NCBI GenBank assembly: GCA_039583875.1
Contig: CM077167.1
Coordinates: 153,467,010-153,531,009 of the forward strand
Direction: 5' to 3'
Source of the DNA: Platanthera guangdongensis
Taxonomy: Eukaryota > Streptophyta > Magnoliopsida > Asparagales > Orchidaceae
DNA length: 64,000 bases
The translations under genes and the position numbers were made by a program. Below are positions 22,392 to 33,183 of this stretch, in pieces. A model generated the notes under the pieces. That model was not told where the DNA came from and did not search any database. It worked only from the letters and a program-made list of their open reading frames with translations. The first letter of the stretch is position 1. Each line of letters begins with the position of its first letter.

Positions 22392-22925
22392 TTTATTTTG
22401 GGACCATTCCTAACAAGCTCGTCACTGAAGAGTTGACCAATGGTCTTATAGTTCAAATGAGCTAGTCTCTTATGCCATTGGACATAATATGAGACTTTGT
22501 CATTTGTAACTAGACATATAGGGGAACAATTATTTAAGCAAGAAAAAATTAAGCAATAGACATTCCCACTCCTAGTGCATGTTAAGATGACACGTTGGTC
22601 ACGTAACCTCTTGATGTGGCACTTATTCTTGTGGAAGGAAATGTCATAACCAAGATCACATAGTTGGCTTATGCTTATGAGGTTGTGTTGTAACCCTTCC
22701 ACATAAGCCACCTTTGTGATGGTGATTATGTCATTTGAGATATTACCATAGCTTCTGGTTATCCCCTTGTCAGAGCCTCCAAAAATTACCTTGGCTCCAT
22801 TCTTTACTGGAGTGAACTCCTTCAATGGCTCTTTTGTTCCAGTCATGTGTCTGGAACATCCACTGTCCAAGTACCATTTAGGGGAACTGGTACCTGAACA
22901 AACCTGAAATGAACACAAATCACCT
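22392..22925 (-). pseudogene. pro: Element C protease and GAG-pre-integrase domain
   Basis: The frame 22304-22918 begins with WYLDSGCSRHMTGTKE, holding the aspartic protease DSG, followed by GLQHNLISISQLCDLGYDI and WHKRLAHLNYKTI, the GAG-pre-integrase motif. It matches D and E residue for residue in these motifs. It runs into the integrase frame and stops are few, so this is the best-kept part of C. Confidence 0.88.
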
Positions 22926-23835
22926 TACCTTAGGACCCCAATTTTTATTGGGTCCTAGGTTCACATTAGTCTAAAAATAACCATGCCTTCCTGCAGAATT
23001 TCTGATAGGTTGGCAACTTCTGGACACAGAAGGATTGTGCCAGCAATCTACAACATAGTGGCCCACTTTGCCACAACACCAACACTCATAGATATTGTAT
23101 CTCCTTTTCAGTTTGGGACCAGCATTAGGCTGTACTACTTCCTGAACAGCGTGGAGATGTGCTGCTATATACTTTTGTCTTCTTTCAGCAGCCGTTTGAC
23201 TGAAATACAGTCTTTCAGCAGGTTGTTTTGGACTTTTCTGAGAACCACCAGCTGCATGTTTCTTTTTAGCCAACATGCATCTGATAGCATCTGAGATTCT
23301 CATTCCAACCATGTTAGAAGACTCTCCTTGAGTCACTACTTTTGCTGGATGATTTAGATTCACAGCATCAGCATTATCTTTGAGTTTTGGTGATGGGGCA
23401 CCAAAAACAAATGGTCTAGGATATGTCATTTGAATTTCCTCATGGGCATCCTTAAAGGCTCTCACATGGTTGTACCTTTCACCTTGGATGGGGCCACATT
23501 GGTCCATACCTGTGGATCAGCCATTCTCCCAATGACCATAACAGCTTTCATGGTCACACCTGTTAGAAGGCAACAACACTCTCAGAAAAGGAATATGAGG
23601 CAATGAGGCTAGAGGCACAACTGGTGCCTTCCCTTTTCCCTTTTCTTTTGGATTGGAAGGTCTAGCAGTTCCCTTAAATCCCAATCCTTTCTTACCAGCT
23701 TGGGTAAGGTGGGTATCAATTAAGGGCAGCACAGCGTTTGGCTTAGAAAATGTGCTCACTAGCAATTTCTCATTTAAGAGATCATTTTCAAGTTTCTGGA
23801 TAAGTTTCTCATTTGAGACTCTTAACACTGCCTAC
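22926..23835 (-). pseudogene. gag: Element C gag C-terminus with second zinc knuckle
   Basis: Two minus-strand frames lie at 22971-23507 and 23517-23828. The first includes YECWCCGKVGHYVVDCWHN, a CX2CX4HX4C knuckle flanked by Trp, also seen in D near 32793-32840. The second has SNEKLIQKLENDLLNEK (coiled coil) and NAVLPLIDTHLTQAGKKGLGFKG, matching the D segment that ends at 32697. The homologous N-terminal gag and first knuckle are missing beyond 23835. Confidence 0.82.
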
Positions 23836-24384
23836 TAAAATTGTATGGCTATGCGGCACCAAGGTCATATGACTGTATCACCCGCATGGTCGCACCAGCT
23901 GCAAAGCCTCTCAGTCGCGTGGATTCCGGTGTCGCTTGCCCTCCCAAGAGCGCAACCGTCCCGACCTTGTTTGTCGCGCGGCCTCCCCGCTGCGCAACAT
24001 CTGGCCGCATAGCCGCACCGACGCCCAGCTATATGACCGCACCCACCATGCGTCCTCTTGGGTCGCATGCCCTCGCGGACACGTGGTCGTGCCGGCCGCA
24101 CGACCAAACTATCATATTTCATGTCAACCCTAATAGTCTGGAAGAACAATTGTAATGAGCGGTGACCTGTCACCCTTGATAAAATAACTATTATAATTTT
24201 CCAAAAGATAGTGAAATTTTGCCGGCATGGGCCCGACCTCATGGTTTTTCACCTTTTCGGGTTTTTATAAGTAAGAACCCGCTTCTCAGCCTTTAGTTCT
24301 TTTCTTTGACTTCTTGCACGCTCAACTCACTCATGAACTAGGCCGATTCACTTAGACCCGATTACGAGCGTCTCGAGTGACTCG
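23836..24384. other. Unresolved segment between elements C and G2
   Basis: GC-rich with recurring GTCGC/GCGACC and CGCACC words (about 23880-24110), then an A/T-rich stretch containing TTTTTATAAGTAAG near 24260. It ends at the TG of the G2 LTR. It could be the U3 and promoter part of another LTR. I recognise no gene. Confidence 0.3.
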
Positions 24385-26466
24385 TGTAACACCCCCTATC
24401 TGTCACATAGCATATAGCAGAAGGTCCGGCCAGGGCCCGACGTCATATACCACGGACAGAGCGAAGGGTTACGAAATGAAACCATCCTTCCAATAACACG
24501 CGTCCTATACAGAATACATTCTAGCGGAAGCATTTTAAAAGGTTGTAAAGAAAGAACTCATCCATAGCATGAATGTCCACTAAAAATAACCCAAAAGGAA
24601 TGAGCGTACAAATACACAAAGTACATGACCTTATGGCCTTACAAGAGTTTACTTATACAAATAATGTCTTCCAAACATCGGCATGCAGGCCGGTCACACA
24701 TGAGAATAAAAGTAAACATTAGTATAGGCCTTCGAGGGCCGGCTCAGCAACAAGGGATTTTACCCGCTATTTGCCACTAGGCTCTGCAGCACCTGCAAGC
24801 AACAATCCACCGCAGCGATGGCAAACAAAAGCAACGGTCAGCTAAAGCTGACCAAATTATAACGACACCGCCCCTTAACTCAGGTCGGCGATGCTCCTTA
24901 CCTTCACTTTATTAGCATAGCCAAATAGTAGTGAAATTACACGTCATCACAGGCGTAGGCACGCACGACCATACACCCCGTACTCTCAGTGCACATTCTC
25001 GGTGAACCCGGTCAAAATCCGCGGTCTCACCACCACCCTTTGGACGGCAAATATAGTGAGCATTATAGTCTTTCCGGCCTAAGCCTAAGACCCTCCATCT
25101 ATGCCAATGGCAAGTACCACGTACTTTAGGTCGCTTTAACAGAACAACATAGAGCGAGTACGGTTCCACCTAACCTGTTGCTCACACTACAACGTCAATT
25201 TAAGCCATATGTGCGGGTCAAGCTTCCCCGAGTACCAATTCTATCACACAAATTTTACATAACCCAGTTATGTGCAAGTTGGCTCCCAGGCCACCAAGAT
25301 GGCAGAATCACGCTTCTGCCCTGATTTTCGGGTGTACCTTTGAGTTAGTCCCCAAGGTTCCCTATTGCAATATACCTTGTAGAAAACCCGAAAAACAACC
25401 ATCGGCGTGGAGTCTTCTCCGGCCATTCATGCGATGAATCATCACCAATCCAGACCAACTTGTCCGGGTAGGCTTCACACACCATGCTTATGTCCATTCT
25501 TCGATTCCGGACTCTACATGCAAAACAACGGGGACTATTCATGTCTACCCGAAGGAAAACCTCGCTCTCACCGCTCACTCACGGGAGGGAGTTTTCTATG
25601 CAGAAATAAAGAGGACTTCACGAGTCCAAGAAGAGAATCGTTACACTTACATTTCTCTTTGGCGCTATGAATATCTAGACGGATGAAAAGCACTATAATG
25701 GCCTCGCCTCTGTAGATCTGGACTCGGTTTGCGATTTGGGGCTCCGAAGCTCCACCGGCGGCCGGAACTCTCCTCCTCCTTCTTCTTTGCTCTTCCCTCT
25801 CTCTAAGGCTTTTAGAAAGAGAACACGCAAAATAAATGAGGGTTTCAAACCCTATTCCTGGCCTTAACTCGGCAAGGACCAGCCTGGGCCCTTGGATCCC
25901 AAAATAAAGAAACGGACGGCCACAATTCGCACTTAAAATCAATTTTTTGGGCCGAACACGGCTTGTGACACGCCCGTGTCCAAGGCCATGTTCCTCAATC
26001 GATGTCGAAACCGTCGCATCCCAACCAGGACAAGGTCTTAGACACGTCCGTGTTAACCTTAACACACCCGTGTCAATCAGTACACGCCCGTGTTGCGGGG
26101 CGTGTTCCTCAATCGACACAAGACCAAAAACATCCTGAAGAGGACACGGGTTATCGACACGCCCGTGTCAATTTTGACACGCCCATGTCAACTAGAACAA
26201 GCCTAAGCTCCAGGCCTTGTTCCTCCCCCGACACAGCCCGGCTAACAGCCCGAGCAGGACACGGCCCTGGACACGCCCGTGTCTCAGGCCGTGTTCGTTG
26301 TCTCGACGATCGTCAACTGCATTTCCTCGACCACTCGGAAAGTTCGTCGAACCTGAGCACGACACGGCCCTGGACACGCCCGTGTCCCAGGCCGTGTGAC
26401 CCTTAACAGGCACCAAACTTGGCTCAAAACGCTGCCCATCCGTCTTTTGAGTTTCGGGGTGTTACA
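24385..26466 (-). repeat. G2 3' LTR (2082 bp)
   Basis: Minus strand starts TGTAACACCCC-like at the polypurine tract end (26466) and finishes GGGGTGTTACA at 24385, with the same terminal TGTAAC/GTTACA as G1. It has the ACACGGGCGTGT array and a downstream region resembling the G1 LTR. It is about 110 bp longer than the G1 LTR. Confidence 0.92.
25965..26400 (-). repeat. ACACGGGCGTGT palindrome array in the G2 LTR
   Basis: About ten exact or near copies of the palindrome seen in the G1 LTR, appearing on the plus strand as GACACGCCCGTGTC. The unit is the same and the copy number differs. Confidence 0.85.
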
Positions 26467-26480
26467 ATTCTCTCCCTCTT
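26467..26480 (-). other. Polypurine tract of G2
   Basis: Minus strand reads TAAGAGGGAGAGAAT next to the LTR. It corresponds to the G1 tract at 4653-4666. Confidence 0.85.
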
Positions 26481-26830
26481 AAAAGAATTTTGTCCTGAAA
26501 TTACAGAAAGGAAAATATACACAAAACTTAAACGGTACCTGAGTGGAATAACTCTGGGTATTCCTCAAGCATGGTCTGCTCTCGCTCCCACGAGAAATCC
26601 TCCTAATCGTAGTTATCCCAACAGACCTTGACCATCCTGATGTCTTTGTTACGCAGTCGCTTGACTTCCGAGTCCTCAATGCGAACGGGCTTGACCTTCG
26701 TCGTCAATCCATTATCAACCGATACTTGATCGACCGCAATCACTTGCGAAGGCTCTTGCACCACCTTCCACAATACCGATATGTGGAATACGTCGTTTAT
26801 ACCACTCAGTTCCACAGATAGATTTAATTG
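26481..26830 (-). pseudogene. pol: G2 chromodomain and end of integrase
   Basis: The frame 26603-26815 reads VFHISVLWKVVQEPS and PVRIEDSEVKRLRNKDIRMVKVCWDNYD, then a TAG at about 26600. The same frame continues with the Trp-Glu-Arg end of the chromodomain (FSWEREQTMLEEYPELFHSG). One stop splits an otherwise readable module. This is the same chromodomain type as G1 4398-4613. Confidence 0.85.
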
Positions 26831-27655
26831 ATAAGCTGCTTCGCCAATTCACTCTAGAACCTCAAACGGTCCAAGTTACCTCGTACTTAGCTTCTTCAAG
26901 CGTCGTAACCGTGAGACGCCCATGAACGGCTTAATCTTCAAGTACACCCAGTCGCCAACAACGAACTCAACATTCCTATGCTTGGCATTATAGTATTTAG
27001 CTTGTCGGTCCTGAGCGATCAATAATCATTCTCGAATATTTCGTACCAACGAAGTTGCATCTTCCACTTATTGTCGCTTGTACAGCTTCGACTTACCCGT
27101 TTCCAACCATGACAATGGCTTGCGACATCTCCTACCATAAAGGGCCTCAAAGGGCGTCATTTGAATGCTCGCTTGGTAGCTATTATTATAAGCAAATTCC
27201 ACCAAGTACAGGTGATCTTCCCACTGTTTCCCGAAATCCAGGACGCACATACGAAGCATGTATTCCATCATCCTGTTGACTCTTTCAGTCTGACCATCCG
27301 TCTACCGATGAAAGCTCGTGCAAAAACTTAGCTTGGTTCCCAACATCTGTTGCACCAACCTCCAGTCATTGGACGTGAACCGCCCATCTCGGTCACTCAC
27401 GATGCTGCGGGGCACACTGTGAAGTCGAACAATATTATCCACGTAGAGTTTTGCCAATTTCTCCACCGAATCATCCTTCCTATTCGGAATGAAGTGCGAC
27501 ACCTTCGTCAATCGATCTACGATCACCCAGATGGCGTCGTTTCTCTTCTGCAACCCTGGCAACCTATGCACAAAGTCCATTGTAATATCGTCGAACTTCC
27601 ACTCCGGGATAGGCAAGGACTTCAAAAAACCTCCAGGCTTCTGGCACTCCACCTT
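26831..27655 (-). pseudogene. pol: G2 integrase core and C-terminal part
   Basis: The frame 27302-27655 carries [34 protein letters not shown] and [17 protein letters not shown], two of the three catalytic acidic residues. A stop near 27300 precedes the rest, which continues at 27068-27271 (MMEYMLRMCVLDFG, YNNSYQASIQMTPFEALYGRRC). The GPF module region near 26870 is degraded. The N-terminal zinc domain is separated by the F nest and resumes at 60327. Confidence 0.88.
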
Positions 27656-28901
27656 TGTTGATGCGCGAAAACGGCACCGGGAAGCTAACACGGAGGGAAG
27701 TGTTCGATCTCACAAGCTAGGAGAGGAAGAGGATGAAGGTTGCGGGGGAAGAGGAAGTAAGGAAGCTTCTGAGTGCTCGAGACTGGAGCAAATGCTTGTC
27801 AAGGAGGTTGCAGGGATAGAGGAGAGGGTGCTGAGAGCAGCCGGGAAGGCTGATGAGAGAAGGAGGATGATCAGGAGTTGTCGAGCAGATGGTTACTATG
27901 ACGGTTGTGCTTGCAGGTTGGTTGCCGAGGGAGCTGAGCTGAGATAGGAAGAAGGGAGAGAGATAGGGGGGCCGCTAGCAGCGGCAACAGCAAACTTCGC
28001 CCGCCGCGGCTTAAACGCCACTCTTGCGATGGGCTTTCCTTTTATTAATAGCGAGAGTTACAACTTGCTAATACACCTTTACAACAAAGCAATAAAGGGT
28101 ACAAGAAGGAAGTTGGCGGCTAAGGAAGAAGAATGCCAAAGGAGGCCACGCGGACTGAAGAGCGAAGCTGGCAGGCCGCGCGGTTAAGGGAAATGGGAGA
28201 CCGCGCGGACTGGAGAACTAGAGGCCGGCAGGCCGCGCGACTAAAGGCTTAGAGATGGGTGCGGTCTGAGAAACGGAGTCCGCAGGAGAAGGGCTTGCTG
28301 GCTGACTTCGAGCATGAGCACCTTGGCGATGATGTGATCCCTCACACGAGAGGCATGGGGGGATATTTATAGGCCCGAGGAGGTAACGGCTTACAGTGAC
28401 GTTACCCCCGGTGAGACGGTAACTTGAGCGAGATGGAGACGGAGTCCGCCGAGTCCGCAATAGGCCGCGCGAACTGGGACTTGGTACTGAAGCCGATGCT
28501 ACTGTCGGCAAAATGGGAGACTCAGTGCCGGACTGCGATGCGGGTTCGAGGAGTCCATCACTGCTGAGCTGGGACTGTCCGCTTACTGTTGGGGTGGCGG
28601 ATGCTAGAGGACAAGCGGCGGACTGCAAGGAGAATCCGCTGAGTCTACCGCTGCTGAACTGAGTGAGCTGTAAGGGGTGCAAGCAGGAGAGTGCCCGCGG
28701 AGTCTGGCGAGTCCACACGAGGTTATGCGGACTGGTACTGCCTTCTGGAGGATCTGATGCCTGGCGGGCTGGAAAGAGTCTGCCACTACTGACTGAGTCC
28801 GCACCAAGATCGCGGACTGAGGGAGAAGTCTGATACTACTGGCGAGAATCTGGTGCTGGCGAAGGAAAGGGCGGACTGCATAGAGAGTCTGCCAAGTCCG
28901 T
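27656..28901 (-). repeat. F 3' LTR, part 1 (distal part)
   Basis: It aligns with 58338-59575 of the other LTR at high identity, starting TGTTGATGCGCG on the plus strand. A TATAAATA box lies at 28364-28371 (minus). Insertion of D after TCCGT (28897-28901) splits it. A minus-strand open frame at 28218-28718 has a longer counterpart in the other LTR, but I do not call it a gene. Confidence 0.9.
28364..28371 (-). promoter_or_regulatory. TATA box in the F 3' LTR
   Basis: TATAAATA on the minus strand in a GGGCC-flanked context; the matching box in the other LTR is at 59042-59049. Confidence 0.65.
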
Positions 28902-29046
28902 TGTTGGGTACATTGGAATATGTGTACCTGATTTGAAGAAGCCTCACCCTACTCAATGATATACATCAAGATGTATTTGATGTGTTTTGAGTTTATGTGT
29001 ACAGGTTAGGTAATTGCAGGGAAAGCATAAAAGATTCTAAGTCCAC

Positions 29047-29796
29047 GTGTCGACACCTAGAAGAAAAGTGTCGACACTTAAGAAGGCTTGTGTCGACACC
29101 TAGAGGAGCTGTGTCGACACTTGGAGTAATTATGTCGACACCAGGAAGGCAGAGTCGACACCAGAAGTACAAGTGTCGACACATACAGGCAGTGTCGACA
29201 CAGAGTGAAGAATTGTCTAAAGTATTAGTGTCGACACTTAGAAGCAGTGTCGACACCCAGAGGAACTTTGTCAACATCAAAAGTGTCGACACTAGGAGGC
29301 TGTGTCGACACTCAGCAAACTTCAACAAAGTTCAAGTACAAGTGTCTACACTAGGAGGCTGTGTCGACACTCATCAAAAGTTTAAAGACATGTGTCGACA
29401 TAAAGGAGATGTGTCGACACTCAGCAAAGTCTCAACACATGAAGAATGTGTCGACACAAAGGAGCTGTGTCGACACTCAGCAAAAGTTTCAACACAGAAG
29501 GCATGTGTCGACACAAAGAAGATGTGTCGACACTTAGCAAGTTTCAACACAAGAAGATGTGTCGACACAAAGGACTTGTGTCGACACTTAGCAGAAATCA
29601 ACTAAGTATTGAAGAAGAAGGACTTGTGTCGACACACATGATCAGTGTCGACACTTTCTGAAGAAGCAGTGTCGAGAAGCAGTTTCTACAACACAAGGAG
29701 TTGTGTCGACACCATGAAGGCTAGTGTTGACACTTAGTCTACTTGTGTCGACACTTAGTCTATTTGTGTCGACACATTAAGACTATCTGTCTCGAC
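29047..29796 (+). repeat. GTGTCGACAC palindrome array in the D 5' LTR
   Basis: About two dozen copies or near-copies of the 10-bp palindrome GTGTCGACAC. Successive starts at 29047, 29068, 29090, 29111, 29132, 29152, 29173 and 29192 are 19-22 bases apart, close to two helical turns. Longer gaps occur further right. It sits in U3 upstream of the TATA box. The 3' LTR has a similar, shorter array (39727-40410). Confidence 0.93.
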
Positions 29797-29932
29797 ACTT
29801 TCAAACAGTGACAGAGAATTCAAGAAGTGACTGGATGACTTGACAGCTGCCAATTCAATCGGTCAACTGCTACTGTCAGAGTTATCAGAAGATTGTTAGC
29901 AATCGGATCAGCCGGTCACCATGAAGAAAGCT

Positions 29933-29940
29933 TATATAAA
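29933..29940 (+). promoter_or_regulatory. TATA box in the D 5' LTR
   Basis: TATATAAA just downstream of the palindrome array; the same box is at 40556-40563 in the 3' LTR. It is the likely promoter of the genomic RNA. Confidence 0.75.
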
Positions 29941-30834
29941 GTCTTATTCCTTCAACAGAAGGGGACGATTGCATCAATCAATGAAGTGAACAACAACACA
30001 ACAAGAAGAAGACCTTCAAGTGAAGATCTAAGAAGTTGGAGAGAGAAAACTCCTTCTAAGAAGACAGCTATTGAACCAAGCTGATAAGGAAGTTTCAGAT
30101 TGAGATCTGATTCTCAAGTCAGCAGTTGATTGAAGATCATCTGCATAGAGATTCAACCCTACTGTGTTCTAATTCAAGAAGCTTTGAAGAAAGCCAAGGG
30201 AGGTTGATCTCAGCAAAGTTCTTTCAAGAACTCATCAAGAAACCAGTCAACTCATCTTTCTCAATCAGAGTTGTGGTTATTAATCTTTGTACTCTTTATT
30301 TTTTGTAGGATCCTTAGGGATCTGAGTTGTAAGCCTATATCTATAAAGGCTGAGTGGTAGGGCTTGTGTGTCTGAGTGTAGGAGATACATTTCTCTGAGT
30401 GTAGGCCTTATTGTAGGCTGAGTGTAGGTCTTGTTGAAGGCTGAGTGTAGGTCTTGGTGAAGACTGAGTGGTAGGGCTATTGAGCCTGAGTGGTAGAAGT
30501 GGGATCACTCTGAGTTGTAGGAACCTGTTTGGGTTCTGAGCTGTACGATCTATGGATTTGAGAAATAGTGGAGAAGTTAGGCCGAATCTAGTACACTACT
30601 AGATAGGCGAAGGGGAAAGTGGATGTACCCAGACCTTGGGGAACCACTATAAAGTTGTGTGTACTCTGTGTGTGATTTATTCTATGATTGCTGTGTTATA
30701 TGTGCTGAATTGCTGTAGAGAATTGCATAAATAGGTCTGGTAATTCAGTGTTTCTGCCTTAAAAGTTAAAAAGATTAAGTGCACCTATTCACCCTCCCCC
30801 CCCCCTCTAGCTGATTAGGACTGTTTCTTTCAAG

Positions 30835-30850
30835 TGGTATCAGAGGGAGG
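30835..30850 (+). other. Primer-binding site of D
   Basis: TGGTATCAGAGGGAGG starts two bases after the LTR end, close to the initiator-Met tRNA complement. Confidence 0.92.
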
Positions 30851-30922
30851 TTCCTCAAAAAGGACATAACAGTCTGAGTAAAGATCCTGTAGGCAGAATC
30901 AGTATAATCAAGAATCAAGAAA

Positions 30923-32223
30923 ATGGGTTCAACTGAGAATCACAAAGAGCTAGAATCCATAAAGTTGTCAATCTGCAGAAAGGAGATCTTTGGCATTTGG
31001 AAAGAAAGGGTTAGACTTTTTATGGAAGCCTCTGACCCAAGAATTTACATTATAGTCAAAGAAGGGCCATATGTACCAATGAAAGTATCTGTTCTAGATG
31101 CCAATCAGAGAACTCCCAAAGACTATTCAGAAATGACCATGGATGAAATAATTCTGGCCACTATGGACAAGAGGGCCCAAAATATTATTGTAAGTGCAAT
31201 TGATGATGCCACATTTCAGAATCTGATTCATTGTAAAACATCAAAAGAAATGTGGGATACACTGATAGTCTATATGGAGGGATCAGAAGAGGTAAGACAA
31301 GACAGGAAGTCTTTATTAAACCAAGAGTATGAAAGCTTCAGACAAGGCAGGTCTGATAGCATAACTGAATGCTACAAGAAATTCTATAGGATAGTCAATG
31401 AATTGATGTCCTATGGAAGAGAGTTCAGCAATTATGAGTTGAATGATAAGTTTTTGAGATCCCTGACAAAGGACTGGGATACCAAGATCTGTGCCATTAG
31501 GGAAATGGCCAAATTAGCAGACATTCCTCCTCCAACTTTGTTTGGAAAACTGTTATCTTATGAGATGCAGTTAATGGTAAGGAAGAGGAAGAAAAGACTA
31601 CAAGAGTGGAGCACATGAAAAGAGTTGTGGCCTTCAAGACTGAAGCCACTAGGAAATATAAATGCAAGTCTCCATCTCCACCTCAAAAAGTTGCTGAGGC
31701 TGAGACAGATGAGTCAGGTAGTAAGAATTCAGAAAGCTGTGAGAGTGATGAAGACTTTGCAGCTTTCACTAGAAATTTTCAGAAGTTTCTAAGGAAGAAG
31801 CAGTGGAGGTCCAAGCCATCAACTTCACAGACAAAAGATGACTATTATCAGAACAGGAAGTCATCAAGGAATGACAGGAGAAAGTCCAAGTCTAGTAAAA
31901 CTACATCTTCAGAGATAGTATGTTATTGTTGCAATAGACAAGGACATGTAATAGCTGATTGTCCAGAAAAGAGGAAAGAGTCCACTGACAAGAAGAAGAC
32001 ACAGTTCATGGGCAAAAAGGAAAGGTCCTTTGTTGCCAAGAAGGATAAAAGTCTGACTGATATGTCATCTTCAGAAACTGATTCAGAAGCTGAAGCCTAT
32101 ATTGGCATGTTTACTAAAGAAGAAGAAGAAAATGAGTTCATGCAGCTAATGAACTCAATTTATGAGCATGAGGACATTCAGTGCAAGGGACTGATGGCTT
32201 TGCCAGAAGGAGACAAAATCTAG
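30923..32223 (+). pseudogene. gag: D gag, N-terminal capsid part and first zinc knuckle
   Basis: ATG at 30923 lies 90 bases after the LTR. The 30923-31618 frame holds the copia-type gag domain (FGIWKERVRLFMEA, KEMWDTLIVYMEGSEEVRQDRKSLLNQEYESFRQG, ELNDKFLRSL). A one-base shift near 31600 moves the rest to 31606-32223, with CYCCNRQGHVIADC (CCHC knuckle) near 31920-31963 and acidic/basic patches. It ends with an in-frame TAG at 32221, beyond which the same frame reopens. It is homologous to E gag at 51506-52732. Confidence 0.88.
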
Positions 32224-32999
32224 GATCAGCCTAGACCAAGTCAGGTACAAAATTGTTCTACAAGTTCAATTTCTAGTACAGGATCAGAATCAGATACATC
32301 AGCATCAAGTGATGTGAGTGGATCTGAATCTGAAGGAGACATTCATCAGTTGATTGATGAATATAGAGTATTGTTGCAGGCTTTGAAGAAAAGCAAACTC
32401 TTGGCCAAAACTCAAGCTAAGGAGATTGCTAGTCTTAAAGTGGCTGCAATAGATTTTGACAAGTTACTTGATCAGAAACTAAATGAAATAGCCAGACTGA
32501 AGAATATTACAGTTATTCAGATGGGGACTATTATATTTAAAAATGATCAAATTAGAAATCTGGAGATTTGTCTTCAGAAGGAGAGAGATATTGTTGCAAG
32601 TTTTTCTAAACCAAAATCTGTTTTACCTTTGATAGATGAATTTGTACATCAAAAGGGTAAAACTGGATTGGGGTTTACAAACCTGTCTGGACAGTAAAGT
32701 CCAAGTCTAAGGGCAAAGCCCCAGTACTCAACAAGGAGCCTGCTGTAGATAAAACAGCCAGGGATGTACCTAAACAAAGGTACAACAGATTTGAGTGCTG
32801 GTGTTGTGCCAAGGTAGGCCACTTTGTCATAGATTGTTGGCACAATTCAAGTGCCAAGGTGAGTAGCAAACTGCTTGCTAGAAATTCTACAGGTAGTTTT
32901 GTTAAGAGTCAGACTAACTTGCACCAAGGACCCAAGAATTATTTGGGTTCTAAGGTTAAGTAATCTGTTTTGCAGGTGAGTCCAAGTGGTCATGCCCTA
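32224..32999 (+). pseudogene. gag: D gag, coiled-coil segment and second zinc knuckle
   Basis: The frame continues through 32314-32697 with a coiled-coil stretch (EYRVLLQALKKSKLLAKTQ and following) and KPKSVLPLIDEFVHQKGKTGLGF. After a frame change near 32690, RFECWCCAKVGHFVIDCWH forms a second CCHC knuckle near 32790-32840. C carries the same two features. The extended gag C-terminus is a feature of SIRE-like elements as I know them. Confidence 0.82.
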
Positions 33000-33183
33000 A
33001 TATGGTACTTGGACAGTGGATGTTCCAGGCACATGACTGGAACTAGGGGATTGCTGAAGGACTATACACCAATCAAGGATGGTCCTAAGGTTACCTTTGG
33101 TGGTTCAGAAAAAGGAATCATCTAAGGTTTTGGTAACATTTCTAGCAACCTAATTACAATTACTCAAGTGGCTTATGTAAGGG
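33000..33183 (+). pseudogene. pro: D aspartic protease
   Basis: WYLDSGCSRHMTGTRG near 33003-33050 holds the DSG active site. A stop at about 33124 breaks the frame just before the GAG-pre-integrase region. The protease would process the polyprotein. Confidence 0.85.

Larger units (their letters stand above)
18905..23835 (-). mobile_element. SIRE-like copia element C, lacking gag N-terminus and 5' LTR
   Basis: Minus strand. It has a partial 3' LTR (to 19344), a polypurine tract with CAAATAGGGGGAGAT, RNase H, RT, integrase, protease and a gag C-terminus. It stops abruptly near 23835 inside the gag coiled-coil segment, so about 1 kb of gag plus the 5' LTR is gone. Protein pieces and polypurine tract are close to those of D and E. 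Unlike them, C has only about 390 bases between the RNase H stop (19754) and the polypurine tract, with no accessory ORF. Confidence 0.87.
28902..30832 (+). repeat. D 5' LTR (1931 bp)
   Basis: Starts TGTTGGGTACATTGG and ends GTTTCTTTCA. U3 has the GTGTCGACAC array (29047-29796), then a TATA box at 29933-29940. The poly-C run with CACCTATTCACCCTCC near 30790 is typical of this family's LTR end. The 3' LTR is 54 bases shorter, mostly through loss of repeat units. Confidence 0.94.

Noticed and set aside
28997..29605. 202-codon plus-strand frame full of Cys-Arg-His and Val-Ser-Thr-Leu repeats
   Set aside because: It is a translation of the GTGTCGACAC array inside an LTR. Similar frames at 29446, 39727, 39965 and 40126 have the same cause.
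29047..29796. Regular short palindromes with 9-12 base intervals, CRISPR-like at first sight
   Set aside because: Repeat units are 10 bp, intervals are too short and similar to one another, no cas genes are present, and the array lies in U3 of a plant LTR.
30835..30850. tRNA-like sequence
   Set aside because: It is the complement of the tRNA 3' end used as primer-binding site; no cloverleaf is present. The same applies at 195, 12929 and 52830.
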